A stretch of 64,000 bases of DNA, from assembly GCF_000018545.1 (NCBI RefSeq), contig NC_012586.1, forward strand, positions 1 to 64,000, given 5' to 3'. Source of the DNA: Sinorhizobium fredii NGR234 (lineage in GTDB: Bacteria > Pseudomonadota > Alphaproteobacteria > Rhizobiales > Rhizobiaceae). Every line of letters begins with the position of its first letter. The first letter of the stretch is position 1. The position numbers and the translations under genes were made by a program. This document shows, one piece after another, positions 52,499 to 60,072 of this stretch. The notes below the pieces were generated by a model. The model did no database searches and had not been told where the DNA came from. It saw only the letters and a program-made list of their open reading frames with translations.

Positions 52499-52815
52499 CG
52501 CGGCAGCCCGTCTACGTCATAGAGATCATCGTGCGCCGACGTCATATCATGTTCCCGCCCCGGCTTGCCTTCTGCAGCGAGGATCCATACGTCGTCGATC
52601 GAACCTAATTTTCCGCCCTCAACCAGCTTGCTGGCCGGCCCTGTGTGGGGAAGGGTTTCTGCGGATTCATTTGAAAGGAGATCCTCGCTCTGTGAGAGGC
52701 GGCGAGCTGAGCTATAGGCCGCTCGCCCCGGCACACAAACGTCTTGCCGGAAAGCCAGATCGATCAGCTCTTCCAAGCGTTCTGCCGCCTCGTCGACCTC
52801 AATCAATATCTTCAT
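52495..52815 (-). CDS. orphan Phd-like antitoxin
   Basis: 106 aa. MKILIEVDEAAERLEELIDLAFRQD resembles a Phd N-terminus, and the end HDDLYDVDGLPR is typical of Phd antitoxins. The middle looks degenerate. No toxin follows: its stop overlaps the first codon of the recombinase pseudogene (ATGA at 52498-52495). The toxin seems to have been lost or replaced by the recombinase gene. Confidence 0.55.
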   Translation of the reverse strand: MKILIEVDEAAERLEELIDLAFRQDVCVPGRAAYSSARRLSQSEDLLSNESAETLPHTGPASKLVEGGKLGSIDDVWILAAEGKPGREHDMTSAHDDLYDVDGLPR

Positions 52816-52823
52816 CGGCTTGC

Positions 52824-53201
52824 CTACCAGACCCGCTCATGCAGCACCCCATCGAAAGCGCTGTCGAGCGAAACAAACGTGCAATGCTCCAGCCGCGTCT
52901 GGGCGGCAAGAAGGCGGTCCCATGGGTCGCGGTGATCCCAGTCGAAGCTTGCGGCCAGTTCGGCATGCAGATCGGTGATGGCAAGCGTCTGCAAGCCGCT
53001 GGCTGTGACGGCGGCGCGCAACTCCTGTGGCTTGAGGTCGAGCTTCTTCAGCCGCATCTTGTTGTCGAGCTCGTAGAAGGAGACGGCGCTGACGAGGATC
53101 GTGTTGGCCTTGTCCTCGATCAGCGATCGTGCCCGCAGGGAAAGGCGGTCGCTGCCGATCGTCCACCAGTAGACCGCGTGGCTGTCGAGCAGCATCTTCA
53201 T
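52824..53201 (-). CDS. PIN-domain toxin
   Basis: 125 aa. MKMLLDSHAVYWWTIG, AVSFYELDNKMRL and FDWDHRDPWDRLLAAQTRLEHCTFVSLDSAFD supply the acidic residues of the PIN fold. It overlaps its antitoxin by 4 bp (ATGA at 53201-53198). The DSHAVYWW form puts it in a different PIN subgroup from the 45905 toxin, although both operons share upstream control elements. Confidence 0.88.
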   Translation of the reverse strand: MKMLLDSHAVYWWTIGSDRLSLRARSLIEDKANTILVSAVSFYELDNKMRLKKLDLKPQELRAAVTASGLQTLAITDLHAELAASFDWDHRDPWDRLLAAQTRLEHCTFVSLDSAFDGVLHERVW

Positions 53202-53488
53202 TTGGAGGGGTCGCGGTCGTTGGATTTGCCCTGCCAGACGCCGACATCGTCGTTCCAGTCACCGGCGTCGATCGCGGCCTGTTCGGCGTCGATTTCGTCG
53301 AACAGATCGTCCGGCAGACCACGCTGGCGCAAGAGGCCGAACGGGCGCTTGCCGCCGTCGGCCGGACCGATGCGGGCATAGACTTCGTTGCCGCGCATGA
53401 TGATGATTTCCTCGCCGTGGTTGGCGCGTTCGAGCACCTCGGCGAAATGCTTGCGGGCTTCGCTGATCTTGTAGGTGATCTGGGGCAT
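53198..53488 (-). CDS. Phd/YefM-family antitoxin
   Basis: 96 aa, GGAGG before ATG 53488. ITYKISEARKHFAEVLERANHGEEIIIMRGNEVYARIGPADGGKRPFGLLRQRGLPDDLFDEID is a Phd/YefM domain with an acidic toxin-binding tail. Promoter TTGTAC-N17-TATGCT lies upstream at 53519-53547. Confidence 0.88.
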   Translation of the reverse strand: MPQITYKISEARKHFAEVLERANHGEEIIIMRGNEVYARIGPADGGKRPFGLLRQRGLPDDLFDEIDAEQAAIDAGDWNDDVGVWQGKSNDRDPSK

Positions 53489-53518
53489 CGCAACCTCCGG
53501 CAATTTGGCGCGTGAGGC

Positions 53519-53560
53519 AGCATAACATCGCTTCGCGGGGCGTACAATGGTATTGTACGC
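53519..53560 (-). promoter_or_regulatory. promoter and overlapping palindrome of the second PIN/Phd operon
   Basis: Minus-strand TTGTAC (53547-53542), 17 bases, TATGCT (53524-53519). The -35 lies inside the palindrome GCGTACAAT-GGT-ATTGTACGC (53540-53560), a good site for autorepression by the antitoxin. Confidence 0.6.
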
Positions 53561-53595
53561 GTCACTATCGATACTTGGTCCCTATCGATAATGAG
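53561..53595. promoter_or_regulatory. CACTATCGATA inverted repeat (operator copy 2)
   Basis: GTCACTATCGATA (53561-53573) and TATCGATAATGAG (53583-53595) with a 9-bp spacer, 13 bp before the -35. It matches the repeat at 46675-46709, and similarity continues another 30 bases outward (ATGGC-TCCGG-TGACGGAAG). Confidence 0.7.
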
Positions 53596-54241
53596 ACGGC
53601 GCGGAAAATGGCGTCCGGGTGACGGAAGCTAGAGGCAATTTTGGTTCCGAGAAAAGGATATCGCTAATTCATATAGTTAATGATCGGCTAACGGTGACCA
53701 AGACGCTGCGTTGAGGGAAACGGGGTGTGGCTTCTACTTCTGGACTTCAATTGAAGCCGCAAGCTGAAAATTGGGTCTTCGTAAAAGCCGCTGCAAAAAG
53801 CGCCACTACTGTTCCCAGAGTCCACATTCCCGAGCAGGGGAGGGATCGATCCAAACCCGCGGAACACCGGCCCGGGTCTAGGTTTCCGCTCAGTCGGCCT
53901 TGAAGCCGATACCATCGAGTCCGGCCGTTCAGCCCGCACAGACCCGAGAAGCTTTGCTCGACCACAAAACGTGGGCGAGCGAGGTTCCTCGCGCACCCCG
54001 CAAGGCACCGCTCTCGTCCAGAGAGGAGAGATCATGCCTGCCACAACGCTTCTCGCTACATTCTCCTTGCTTTCTCGATCGGCTTCGCTTCGTTCGATCC
54101 CGGGCCGGACCTCCCCTCACGTGCAAATTGTCATTCCGCTTGGAAACTGACGGTCGTCATGGTCCGAAGGACGCCTCCGTCGCTTGAATTTCGGGCGGTA
54201 AACCTGGCGCGAACGCAGCCAAAATGCATGGAGAAGAAGCC
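53596..54241. other. 646-bp gap at the right edge of the island
   Basis: No gene is supported, and composition is mixed. It contains the end of the similarity to 46710-46760 and the upstream region of the first BON gene. No insertion-sequence ends or direct repeats were recognised. Confidence 0.4.
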
Positions 54242-54841
54242 ATGAGGACCGACATCGACATCAAGCAGGACGTGGAAGGCGAACTACACATGAATCCGGA
54301 TATTGATGCCACCGATGTGGCGGTCGCTGTGAAGGACGGCGTCGTCACATTGACCGGCTATGTCCGCAGCTACAGCCAGAAATGGGAGGCCGAGCGAACC
54401 GGCAAGCTCGCCATCGGCGTCGCTGGTGTCGTCAACGACATCGAAGTCCGCCTACCGGTCTTCGCCCAGCGGCCCGACCCGGAAATCGTGTGCGATGCGG
54501 TAGCTGCGATCCAAGCCGAACTGCCCTATTCTTCAGAGCATATTCGCGTGGTCGTGAGGGACGGGTGGCTGACGCTCGAAGGCCGAGTCGATTGGGACTA
54601 CGCGCGTGAGCGCGCGGAGAGTGCCGTAAGGCGGGTACGAGGCGTCAAAGGCGTCTCCAGCCTGATCCAGGTCACGCGGGTTGCTCCCTCCGAGGTGAAG
54701 CGGAAGATCGAGGAAGCGTTTCGCCGCAATGCCGAACTCGACGCAAACCGCATAAAGGTCGAAACCGATGGCGGCGTGGTAACGCTGCGTGGAACGGTTC
54801 GCTCATGGGCCGAGCGCGAGGAAGCGCAAGCGCAAAACTGA
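54242..54841 (+). CDS. three-BON-domain protein, shortened by a nonsense change
   Basis: 199 aa, ATG 54242 after GGAGAAGAAG. Three BON domains: IKQDVEGELHMNPDIDATDVAVAVKDGVVTLTGYV, then DAVAAIQAELPYSSEHIRVVVRDGWLTLEGRV, then KIEEAFRRNAELDANRIKVETDGGVVTLRGTVRSW. No signal peptide. The paralogues at 59250 and 63331 end [17 protein letters not shown]. Here the Trp codon is TGA (54839-54841), and in frame the next codons still read MAPGCAVENLLTVGM. The last strand of BON 3 is therefore lost. Confidence 0.87.
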   Translation: MRTDIDIKQDVEGELHMNPDIDATDVAVAVKDGVVTLTGYVRSYSQKWEAERTGKLAIGVAGVVNDIEVRLPVFAQRPDPEIVCDAVAAIQAELPYSSEHIRVVVRDGWLTLEGRVDWDYARERAESAVRRVRGVKGVSSLIQVTRVAPSEVKRKIEEAFRRNAELDANRIKVETDGGVVTLRGTVRSWAEREEAQAQN

Positions 54842-55201
54842 ATGGCTCCGGGGTGCGCGGTGGAGAACCTGCTCACCGTCGGCATGTGAGCGGGCCAGGT
54901 TCATGGTCCGGTACGGACGGACAGGGAGGTGCGTGAGGTCGGCTTCGAGCCGCTCTCGAGCATTGCCACCGGGTGGGCGATCAGTTGTCTCACACCATTT
55001 TCGAGGCCTTTTTGCATCCGTCCCGACCAGCAGCGGCAATTCACGACTACCGGCGCCTCTCCCGCGCGCCGACCCGGCTCTGGGCGACATTCTGCCATTT
55101 GCTTCGATGTGCTTGTCGGCCGCTGCCGCTCTGTTACGCATTTGTAAGTTTGATTTTGCATGGGCTCCGACTATGCTCCGCTGTGAACACAACGATATGC
55201 A
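54842..55201. other. 360-bp gap
   Basis: The first 48 bases are the old 3' end of the BON gene. The rest has no recognisable gene; it must carry the promoter of the 55202 gene. Confidence 0.45.
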
Positions 55202-55714
55202 ATGAGGACAATGCGGCCGATGACTTCTCTTCCTCGTGTAACCGAACTGACCCGGGAACTCGTGTCAAGGCAGTTCGATGACTTGGGCCCGGAGGCATGT
55301 CTGGCGGAAATCACCGAGTGCCTGATGCGAGAAAACCCCGAACTACTGGACATGGCCCGCAAGTGCGCCGCCGACGTCGGCGACGCACCTAAGATCATGG
55401 TTGGCTTCGGCATGTTCTATCAGCTGCTAATATCGGCGTCGCTCGACGCCGCCGATAAGCAGATCATGCACCCTTTGCCATGCGTGACGGCAAAGACGCG
55501 CGACGCGCTCGTGCGTGAAATCGATGATGATGGTTCCGAAGCGTTCACGCTCCGGGCAATCGAGGATCTGGAACGCACCAATCCTGAGCTCATGCAGATG
55601 GCGCATGGTTTCGCCTCGCGTTACAAGGACTACTTGCATGTGATGCAGGGATTTGCCCTGCTCTATAGATCTCTCGATGTCCAGGCAACGACCGACCGCA
55701 AATATCTGCACTGA
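55202..55714 (+). CDS. protein of unknown function with an internal duplication
   Basis: 170 aa or slightly shorter; ATGs at 55202, 55211 and 55220 are all possible. The two halves are related: RELVSRQFDDLGPEACLAEITECLMRENPELLDMARKCAADVGDAPKIMVGFGMFYQLL aligns with RDALVREIDDDGSEAFTLRAIEDLERTNPELMQMAHGFASRYKDYLHVMQGFALLYRSL. Each is a helical unit of about 60 residues with an NPEL-MA core. No membrane segment or signal. I do not recognise the family. Confidence 0.72.
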   Translation: MRTMRPMTSLPRVTELTRELVSRQFDDLGPEACLAEITECLMRENPELLDMARKCAADVGDAPKIMVGFGMFYQLLISASLDAADKQIMHPLPCVTAKTRDALVREIDDDGSEAFTLRAIEDLERTNPELMQMAHGFASRYKDYLHVMQGFALLYRSLDVQATTDRKYLH

Positions 55715-55763
55715 CGATCGAGCCGACCGGGCGGAAGAGGCGCTCCGTCGGATCGTGCCGGGT

Positions 55764-56060
55764 TCATCTTGAACTGGTCACGTCATCCGATGTCACAAGG
55801 TCGATGTAGGAATTGCCGAAATGTGTGCGTCAACGACGGTGGCAATTTGCCCCTCATCGGGCACTTCGCCGAAGGGCCGTGGACAATGAGGTAGGTGGGA
55901 TAGCAGGCCGTTCCAGATTCTCGTTCTCTGCAAGCGCAGGATATTTGCCGGCGCAGACAGCGCCCTCGGCAGCCTTGGCAGACCCCGCGGTAGATTTCTC
56001 GTCGCCCGTCTTGCCGAAAAATGCGACGGATCGGCAAAACTCGAATCCACGCGCGCTTGC
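55764..56060 (-). pseudogene. degraded c-type cytochrome
   Basis: Pieces of one small cytochrome c lie in different frames: REIYRGVCQGC (the second heme Cys-His is destroyed), GKYPALAENENLERPAI, YPTYLIVHG, DEGQIATVVDAHI and finally FGNSYIDLVTSDDV ending at TGA 55766-55764. Their order is that of a cytochrome c that accepts electrons from amine oxidoreductases. At least three frameshifts separate them. Confidence 0.65.
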
Positions 56061-56099
56061 CGCCCTAGCCGGGAGCATGAGGAGCGGGAGTTGGCATTG

Positions 56100-56727
56100 T
56101 AAGTGATCAGCTTCCCGACTTTGCGTTCTAAAGCCTTGGCGATCATGTCCATGCCGCCGACCAGCTGGACGTCGGCATCTGGAATTCGCGGTTGTCACCA
56201 ACGAAAACGCTGCGCCCGAGGCGTGAACTTACCACCTCGCGGGAGGGCAACGGTTCGGACGGTTTCGGTTTTCTCGAAAGGCCGCCGCGGTGCACGCCCG
56301 CTTTGTACCTGACGCCGCCGCAGAAATCGGTAGCGTTGCGGCTCTCCCCGAAAAGCCTTGGTGGAATGCAGGCAGGCGTTGTTATTGACCTTGATGAAGG
56401 GTTCGAGCGCCACATTCAGCGGCGACAGTAATCGAGCACGCCGTGGTGGTGATAAGGGATTCGCCACCGAGCAGGATTGAGATAGTTGCCTTCAGAGAAC
56501 CCGACCCTTCTGGGCCGCCCAGTTCGGGAGTTCTCGCCGCAAGGGTCCAGTTTCGACCGCCCGCCTGTTCCGGATATTCGAGCGCCACGACCAGATAACC
56601 CGCGGCACTTAATTCGGGCGCCGCAGTCATGCCGGCAAGCCCAGCGCCAAGGATCAATATATCACGGCGCTTCCGGCGGTGGTGCCATCTGCGCCAGAAG
56701 CTCGCGGCGTGTCAGTATGCGTTTCAT
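56100..56727 (-). pseudogene. degraded flavin monoamine oxidase
   Basis: Starts with MKRILTRRELLAQM (56727) and breaks. It resumes as ILILGAGLAGMTAAPELSAAGYLVVALEYPEQAGGRNWTL, with the FAD-binding GxGxxG and GGRNWT motifs. Then, in successive frames, come IPYHHHGVLDYCRR and LNVALEPFIKVNNN, and lastly GGMDMIAKALERKVGKLITY. About half of a 500-residue enzyme is gone. The cytochrome remnant follows it directly, as in intact amine oxidase operons. Confidence 0.75.
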
Positions 56728-56941
56728 TCCGATCACAAATGCCTTCTGTCCGGGTCCAGAATGAGGCACTACGGAAGCCCGGCCAAGCCGGGGATGTAAA
56801 CCGGCCCGGTACGTACGCCTGGCCGGCCATGCAGAGCGCCTGCACAGTCGCAACTTAGCCGGGTGTCGTTTCGGGCCTTGATGATCATATCTTTTACAGA
56901 GACGCAGTTTGCGTCCTCTTCCAAAGTCGCGATTTGCTGAA

Positions 56942-56971
56942 TAAAAACCAACGCCCCTCATTGGGGCGTTG
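56942..56971 (-). terminator. terminator of the PRC-barrel gene
   Basis: CAACGCCCC (56949-56957) pairs with GGGGCGTTG (56963-56971) around TCATT. On the minus strand the stem is followed by TTTTTAT. A textbook rho-independent terminator 22 bp past the stop at 56993. Confidence 0.85.
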
Positions 56972-56992
56972 ACAACGGGAGAGGTGCGACAA

Positions 56993-57424
56993 TTACTTTT
57001 TTTCGTATTTGAACTCCGGAAGCTTCTGCAGCTCTTCCTTGCTTCCCTGGGCGAGCACGATCTTCGAGCCATTCTCGTTGAGCTCCAGCGAATTGTAGGG
57101 AATAGCGACGAGGAAGCCGCCAATGCCGAGAAAGCCACCGACCTCGAGAATTGCGAACAAGACCTTCTCGCGGTCGACGATAAGGTCATCGATCGAACCG
57201 ATCTTCTCTCCCGTATTGTTTTCGACATCTGCACCGGCGAGCTCGGAGGCGCGATAGCCTTTGGCTACTTCCTTCACATCGACGTCGATCACCACGACGT
57301 TCTGCGAGAATGCCGGTCGTGTGGCCGATGACAGGAGGATGGCGATCATCAGGAGCATGCTCCCACCGATTGCCAGTGCGAGGCGGAAATTGCGATATTT
57401 CTCGGAAGCGCTGTTCTGTTGCAT
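56993..57424 (-). CDS. membrane-anchored PRC-barrel protein
   Basis: 143 aa. A hydrophobic N-terminal segment (LALAIGGSMLLMIAILLSSA) is either an anchor or an uncleaved signal. The PRC-barrel follows: KGYRASELAGADVENNTGEKIGSIDDLIVDREKVLFAILEVGGFLGIGGFLVAIPYNSLEL. Such proteins are common in rhizobial stress gene groups; a binding partner is not known. GAGGA precedes the ATG and a strong terminator follows, so it is probably a single-gene transcript. Confidence 0.87.
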   Translation of the reverse strand: MQQNSASEKYRNFRLALAIGGSMLLMIAILLSSATRPAFSQNVVVIDVDVKEVAKGYRASELAGADVENNTGEKIGSIDDLIVDREKVLFAILEVGGFLGIGGFLVAIPYNSLELNENGSKIVLAQGSKEELQKLPEFKYEKK

Positions 57425-57562
57425 CTCGAATCCTCTGGCTTGGGAGCGATGTCGGCGGGCCGGGCGTAACCCCGTTCCTCCAGCTTCGCGGGCTTCGTGA
57501 GAGTTGAACGAAATCGCCGCGACTGCCTTGACGCCTGTCAGTTTCCCCAGCCGCGCTCGGAC

Positions 57563-58105
57563 TCAGCGCACGGGAGCCAGGACGTCCATTGCGGTCTGGA
57601 TCGACGCTGCAAGCTCCGGCGCAGTGAAGCCGCCCTCGTGCCGCAACCCATTGACGAAGAAGGTAGGCGTTCCGTTGACGCCGCTGCGGACGCCACCGAT
57701 GAAGTCGGCCTGAATCTTGTCGGCGTGAAGCGAGCGTGCGATCGAATCGCGAAGCCCGATCTGCGACAACTGCAAGGTGCTGGCTATGGCGAACAGGAGC
57801 TGTATGCTTAGCCGATGCTGGTTTGAAAAGATGGCGTCGTGCATTTCCCAGAACAGGCCATGATCGCCGGCAAACTCCGCCGTCTCCGCAGCAGTCCCCG
57901 CGAACGGGTGGACTTCGATCATCGGGAAATGCCGGAAGACGACAGATAGGGCCTGACCATATCGGTTCTCCAGAGATCGGACGACCGGGTTGGCGATGGC
58001 GCAAACGGGGCACTGATAGTCGCCATATTCCACGAGCGTAACGGTTGCGTTCGTTCCGCCGCGCCTGTGATCACGCGGATTGATGGGAACTTTGAGCGTC
58101 GACAT
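57563..58105 (-). CDS. DsbA-family thioredoxin-fold oxidoreductase
   Basis: 180 aa from ATG 58105. VTLVEYGDYQCPVCAIANPVV has the CPVC redox centre (C32, C35), and VNGTPTFFVNGLRHEGGF the cis-Pro loop. No signal peptide is visible, suggesting a cytoplasmic member such as those linked to Na+/H+ antiporter NhaA C-termini. It overlaps the peroxiredoxin gene by 35 bp, so the two are co-expressed and may form one peroxide-reducing pair. Confidence 0.87.
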   Translation of the reverse strand: MSTLKVPINPRDHRRGGTNATVTLVEYGDYQCPVCAIANPVVRSLENRYGQALSVVFRHFPMIEVHPFAGTAAETAEFAGDHGLFWEMHDAIFSNQHRLSIQLLFAIASTLQLSQIGLRDSIARSLHADKIQADFIGGVRSGVNGTPTFFVNGLRHEGGFTAPELAASIQTAMDVLAPVR

Positions 58106-58583
58106 TTTTCTGCTCCAGGTTTGGCATCTGATCGAGGGCGTCGAGAATGCCGTCCGCTCCGGGGTTGACTGCGACCGGAGACAGGTGGCTCCACGCGATC
58201 GTGCCGTTCTCGTCGATGATGAAGAGCGCACGAGCGCTCTCCCCGACATCGTCGCGATAGGCGCCGTAGGCCCGGGAAACCTCTCCCTTGGGATGAAAAT
58301 CCGCCAGCAAGGGGAAATGGAGGTTCCGGTCCCGGGCGAAGGCCTGGTGGCACCACGCCCCATCCACGGATATGCCCACGAGTTCCGCACCCTTCTTGCG
58401 GAACTCGGAAAGGACGTGGTTGTAGAGTGTCATCTGGTCGCCGCAGACCGGACTCCAGTCCGCCGGATAAAAGGCCAGGATCACGCGCCGTCCCGCGAAC
58501 TCGGACAGGGAAAGCGTCTGGTCGGGCGTCACGCGCAGCGTGAAGCTGGGTGCTTTTGTCCCCGAGGCAAGAATCGCCGACAT
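58071..58583 (-). CDS. peroxiredoxin (AhpC/TSA family)
   Basis: 170 aa. VILAFYPADWSPVCGDQMTLYN holds the peroxidatic cysteine C47, where the usual T-x-x-C is S-P-V-C. C78 in DGAWCHQAF could be the resolving cysteine. FPLLADFHPKGEVSRAYGAY is typical. GGGAGG lies before the ATG. Electrons may come from the overlapping DsbA-like gene product. Confidence 0.9.
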   Translation of the reverse strand: MSAILASGTKAPSFTLRVTPDQTLSLSEFAGRRVILAFYPADWSPVCGDQMTLYNHVLSEFRKKGAELVGISVDGAWCHQAFARDRNLHFPLLADFHPKGEVSRAYGAYRDDVGESARALFIIDENGTIAWSHLSPVAVNPGADGILDALDQMPNLEQKNVDAQSSHQSA

Positions 58584-58604
58584 GTCTTTCCTCCCTTCGA
58601 CCGG

Positions 58605-59216
58605 TCAAGCCGTGCCGGAAGTGGCGAGATCGCTCGGCATGCCGGTTTTGTGGGACCGCAGCTTGTACGCCAGGACAAGCAGTGTGGCGCCCAGCACGAC
58701 CGCGTGCGCGCCGGTCCAAAAGGTGAGCACCAGGGCCCCAATAAAGGGCGAGATGACGAGGAGAATCCCGAACACGACGCTTGCGATGCCGCCGATCACC
58801 AGCCAGACGCGGCCATGGTCGATCTTGAGCCGGAATGCCGAGATCAGCATGAACGTGCCCGATACCAGCGCCCATGCCGCCACCAGAATGACGAAGGCAA
58901 GAACCGTGATGCCGGGCCAAAGGATCGCAACGGCGCTGGCGACGATGCTGAGGATGCCGCTCAGGAGCAGCCAGATCCAGCGCTCGCCCTTGCGCGCACC
59001 GCGCACGGACATGATGATCCCGAATACGCCGTCGACGAAACTGAAGGCGGCAAAGACCACCACCAGCGACACCATCATGAGGAGCGGCATCGCGAATGCG
59101 GCAATGCCGAAGAGGATTGCGACGACGCCTCGCAATGCGACCGCCCACCAATTGTTGGCAAGCATGTCGTTCATCGCTTCGGTTTTTGGGCTGTCGGTCG
59201 ATTGGATGCTTGTCAT
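58605..59216 (-). CDS. HdeD-family membrane protein (DUF308)
   Basis: 203 aa with six membrane helices in three repeats. WWAVALRGVVAILFGIAAFAMPLLMMVSLVVVFAAFSFVDGVFGII and WLLLSGILSIVASAVAILWPGITVLAFVILVAAWALVSG are characteristic. Related to E. coli acid-resistance HdeD, though the role in rhizobia is unknown. GGAGAG precedes the ATG. It lies 21 bp before the peroxiredoxin gene, so it probably leads this operon. Confidence 0.88.
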   Translation of the reverse strand: MTSIQSTDSPKTEAMNDMLANNWWAVALRGVVAILFGIAAFAMPLLMMVSLVVVFAAFSFVDGVFGIIMSVRGARKGERWIWLLLSGILSIVASAVAILWPGITVLAFVILVAAWALVSGTFMLISAFRLKIDHGRVWLVIGGIASVVFGILLVISPFIGALVLTFWTGAHAVVLGATLLVLAYKLRSHKTGMPSDLATSGTA

Positions 59217-59249
59217 TGTGCTCTCCGTTCGCGTCCGGGACTTGAATTG

Positions 59250-59900
59250 TTAGCTGGCGATAGTGATGCGATTGTCGACCTTTAGGACGCCAGGCGCGCG
59301 CCAGGCCGCTTCATCGGCTTCCTTGCGCTCGGCCCATGATCGGACCGTTCCTTTAAGGACGACTTCGTCGCCGTTTGCTTCCACGACAATATTGGCGGCT
59401 TCGAGCAGCGCGTTGCGCTTCAACGCCTCCGCTATTGTCTGATGAATATCCTCTGGTGAGACGGGAGAACGGACCTTGATCGTGTTGATGACACCCTTTA
59501 TCCCGCGCACCCGCCGTACGGCACGGGTGACGTGGCGGCTCTGCCGATGTGTTTCGACTTCGCCCTCGAGCCTGACCAAGCCGTCCTTCACGACAACCCT
59601 GATGTCGACAAGGTCCGGCAATTCATACAGGAGCGTAGTCACGGCGTCCCTCGCGATGTCCGGATCCGGGCGCTGGCCGATCGACGGCAGGCGGACGTCC
59701 AGATCGTTGGCCACGCCGAGCACGCCGGCCACGCGCTTTGCCACGTCCTCGGCTTCCCATTTCTCGTTGAAGCTCTTGACGAAGCCCGTTAGGGTAACAG
59801 CGCCATCCTTGACCGTCGGGACGATGTCGTTGGCGTCCAGGGCCGGGTCCCACTGGAGTTCGCTCTCGACATCGGTCCTGATATCTTCGTCGGATTTCAT
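59250..59900 (-). CDS. three-BON-domain protein
   Basis: 216 aa from ATG 59900 (GGGAG upstream). BON 1 IRTDVESELQWDPALDANDIVPTVKDGAVTLTGFV, BON 2 DAVTTLLYELPDLVDIRVVVKDGLVRLEGEV, BON 3 TIAEALKRNALLEAANIVVEANGDEVVLKGTVRSW, complete to [19 protein letters not shown]. No signal peptide, so probably cytoplasmic, unlike OsmY. Lies just upstream of the HdeD-peroxiredoxin-DsbA set, 33 bp apart, and may be its first gene. Confidence 0.9.
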   Translation of the reverse strand: MKSDEDIRTDVESELQWDPALDANDIVPTVKDGAVTLTGFVKSFNEKWEAEDVAKRVAGVLGVANDLDVRLPSIGQRPDPDIARDAVTTLLYELPDLVDIRVVVKDGLVRLEGEVETHRQSRHVTRAVRRVRGIKGVINTIKVRSPVSPEDIHQTIAEALKRNALLEAANIVVEANGDEVVLKGTVRSWAERKEADEAAWRAPGVLKVDNRITIAS

Positions 59901-60072
59901 GGTCGCCGGCTCCCTGCCGACGACCAAATTCTGCACGCAAAATCCGTGTCCGTCGGCATTTCAGGTCCGAACGTTAGAATTGCTTCGCCGCGGAGGCCTT
60001 GATGACCGTCAGTTTTGAGGCGATGCTTGGCCGATAGGATCGCAGCGACCCGGCCCAACAAGGGAGCCTGCC

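Noticed and set aside
53596..55201. FixK/FNR-type boxes (TTGAT-N4-ATCAA) controlling the stress block
   Set aside because: Looked for before the BON, HdeD and PRC-barrel genes because such blocks are often oxygen-regulated in rhizobia; no convincing match was seen.
57529..57544. TTGACGCCTGTCAG near the end of the DsbA-like gene, similar to the 16-mer
   Set aside because: Lacks the GTT/AAC ends and the GC centre; not a parS-like site.
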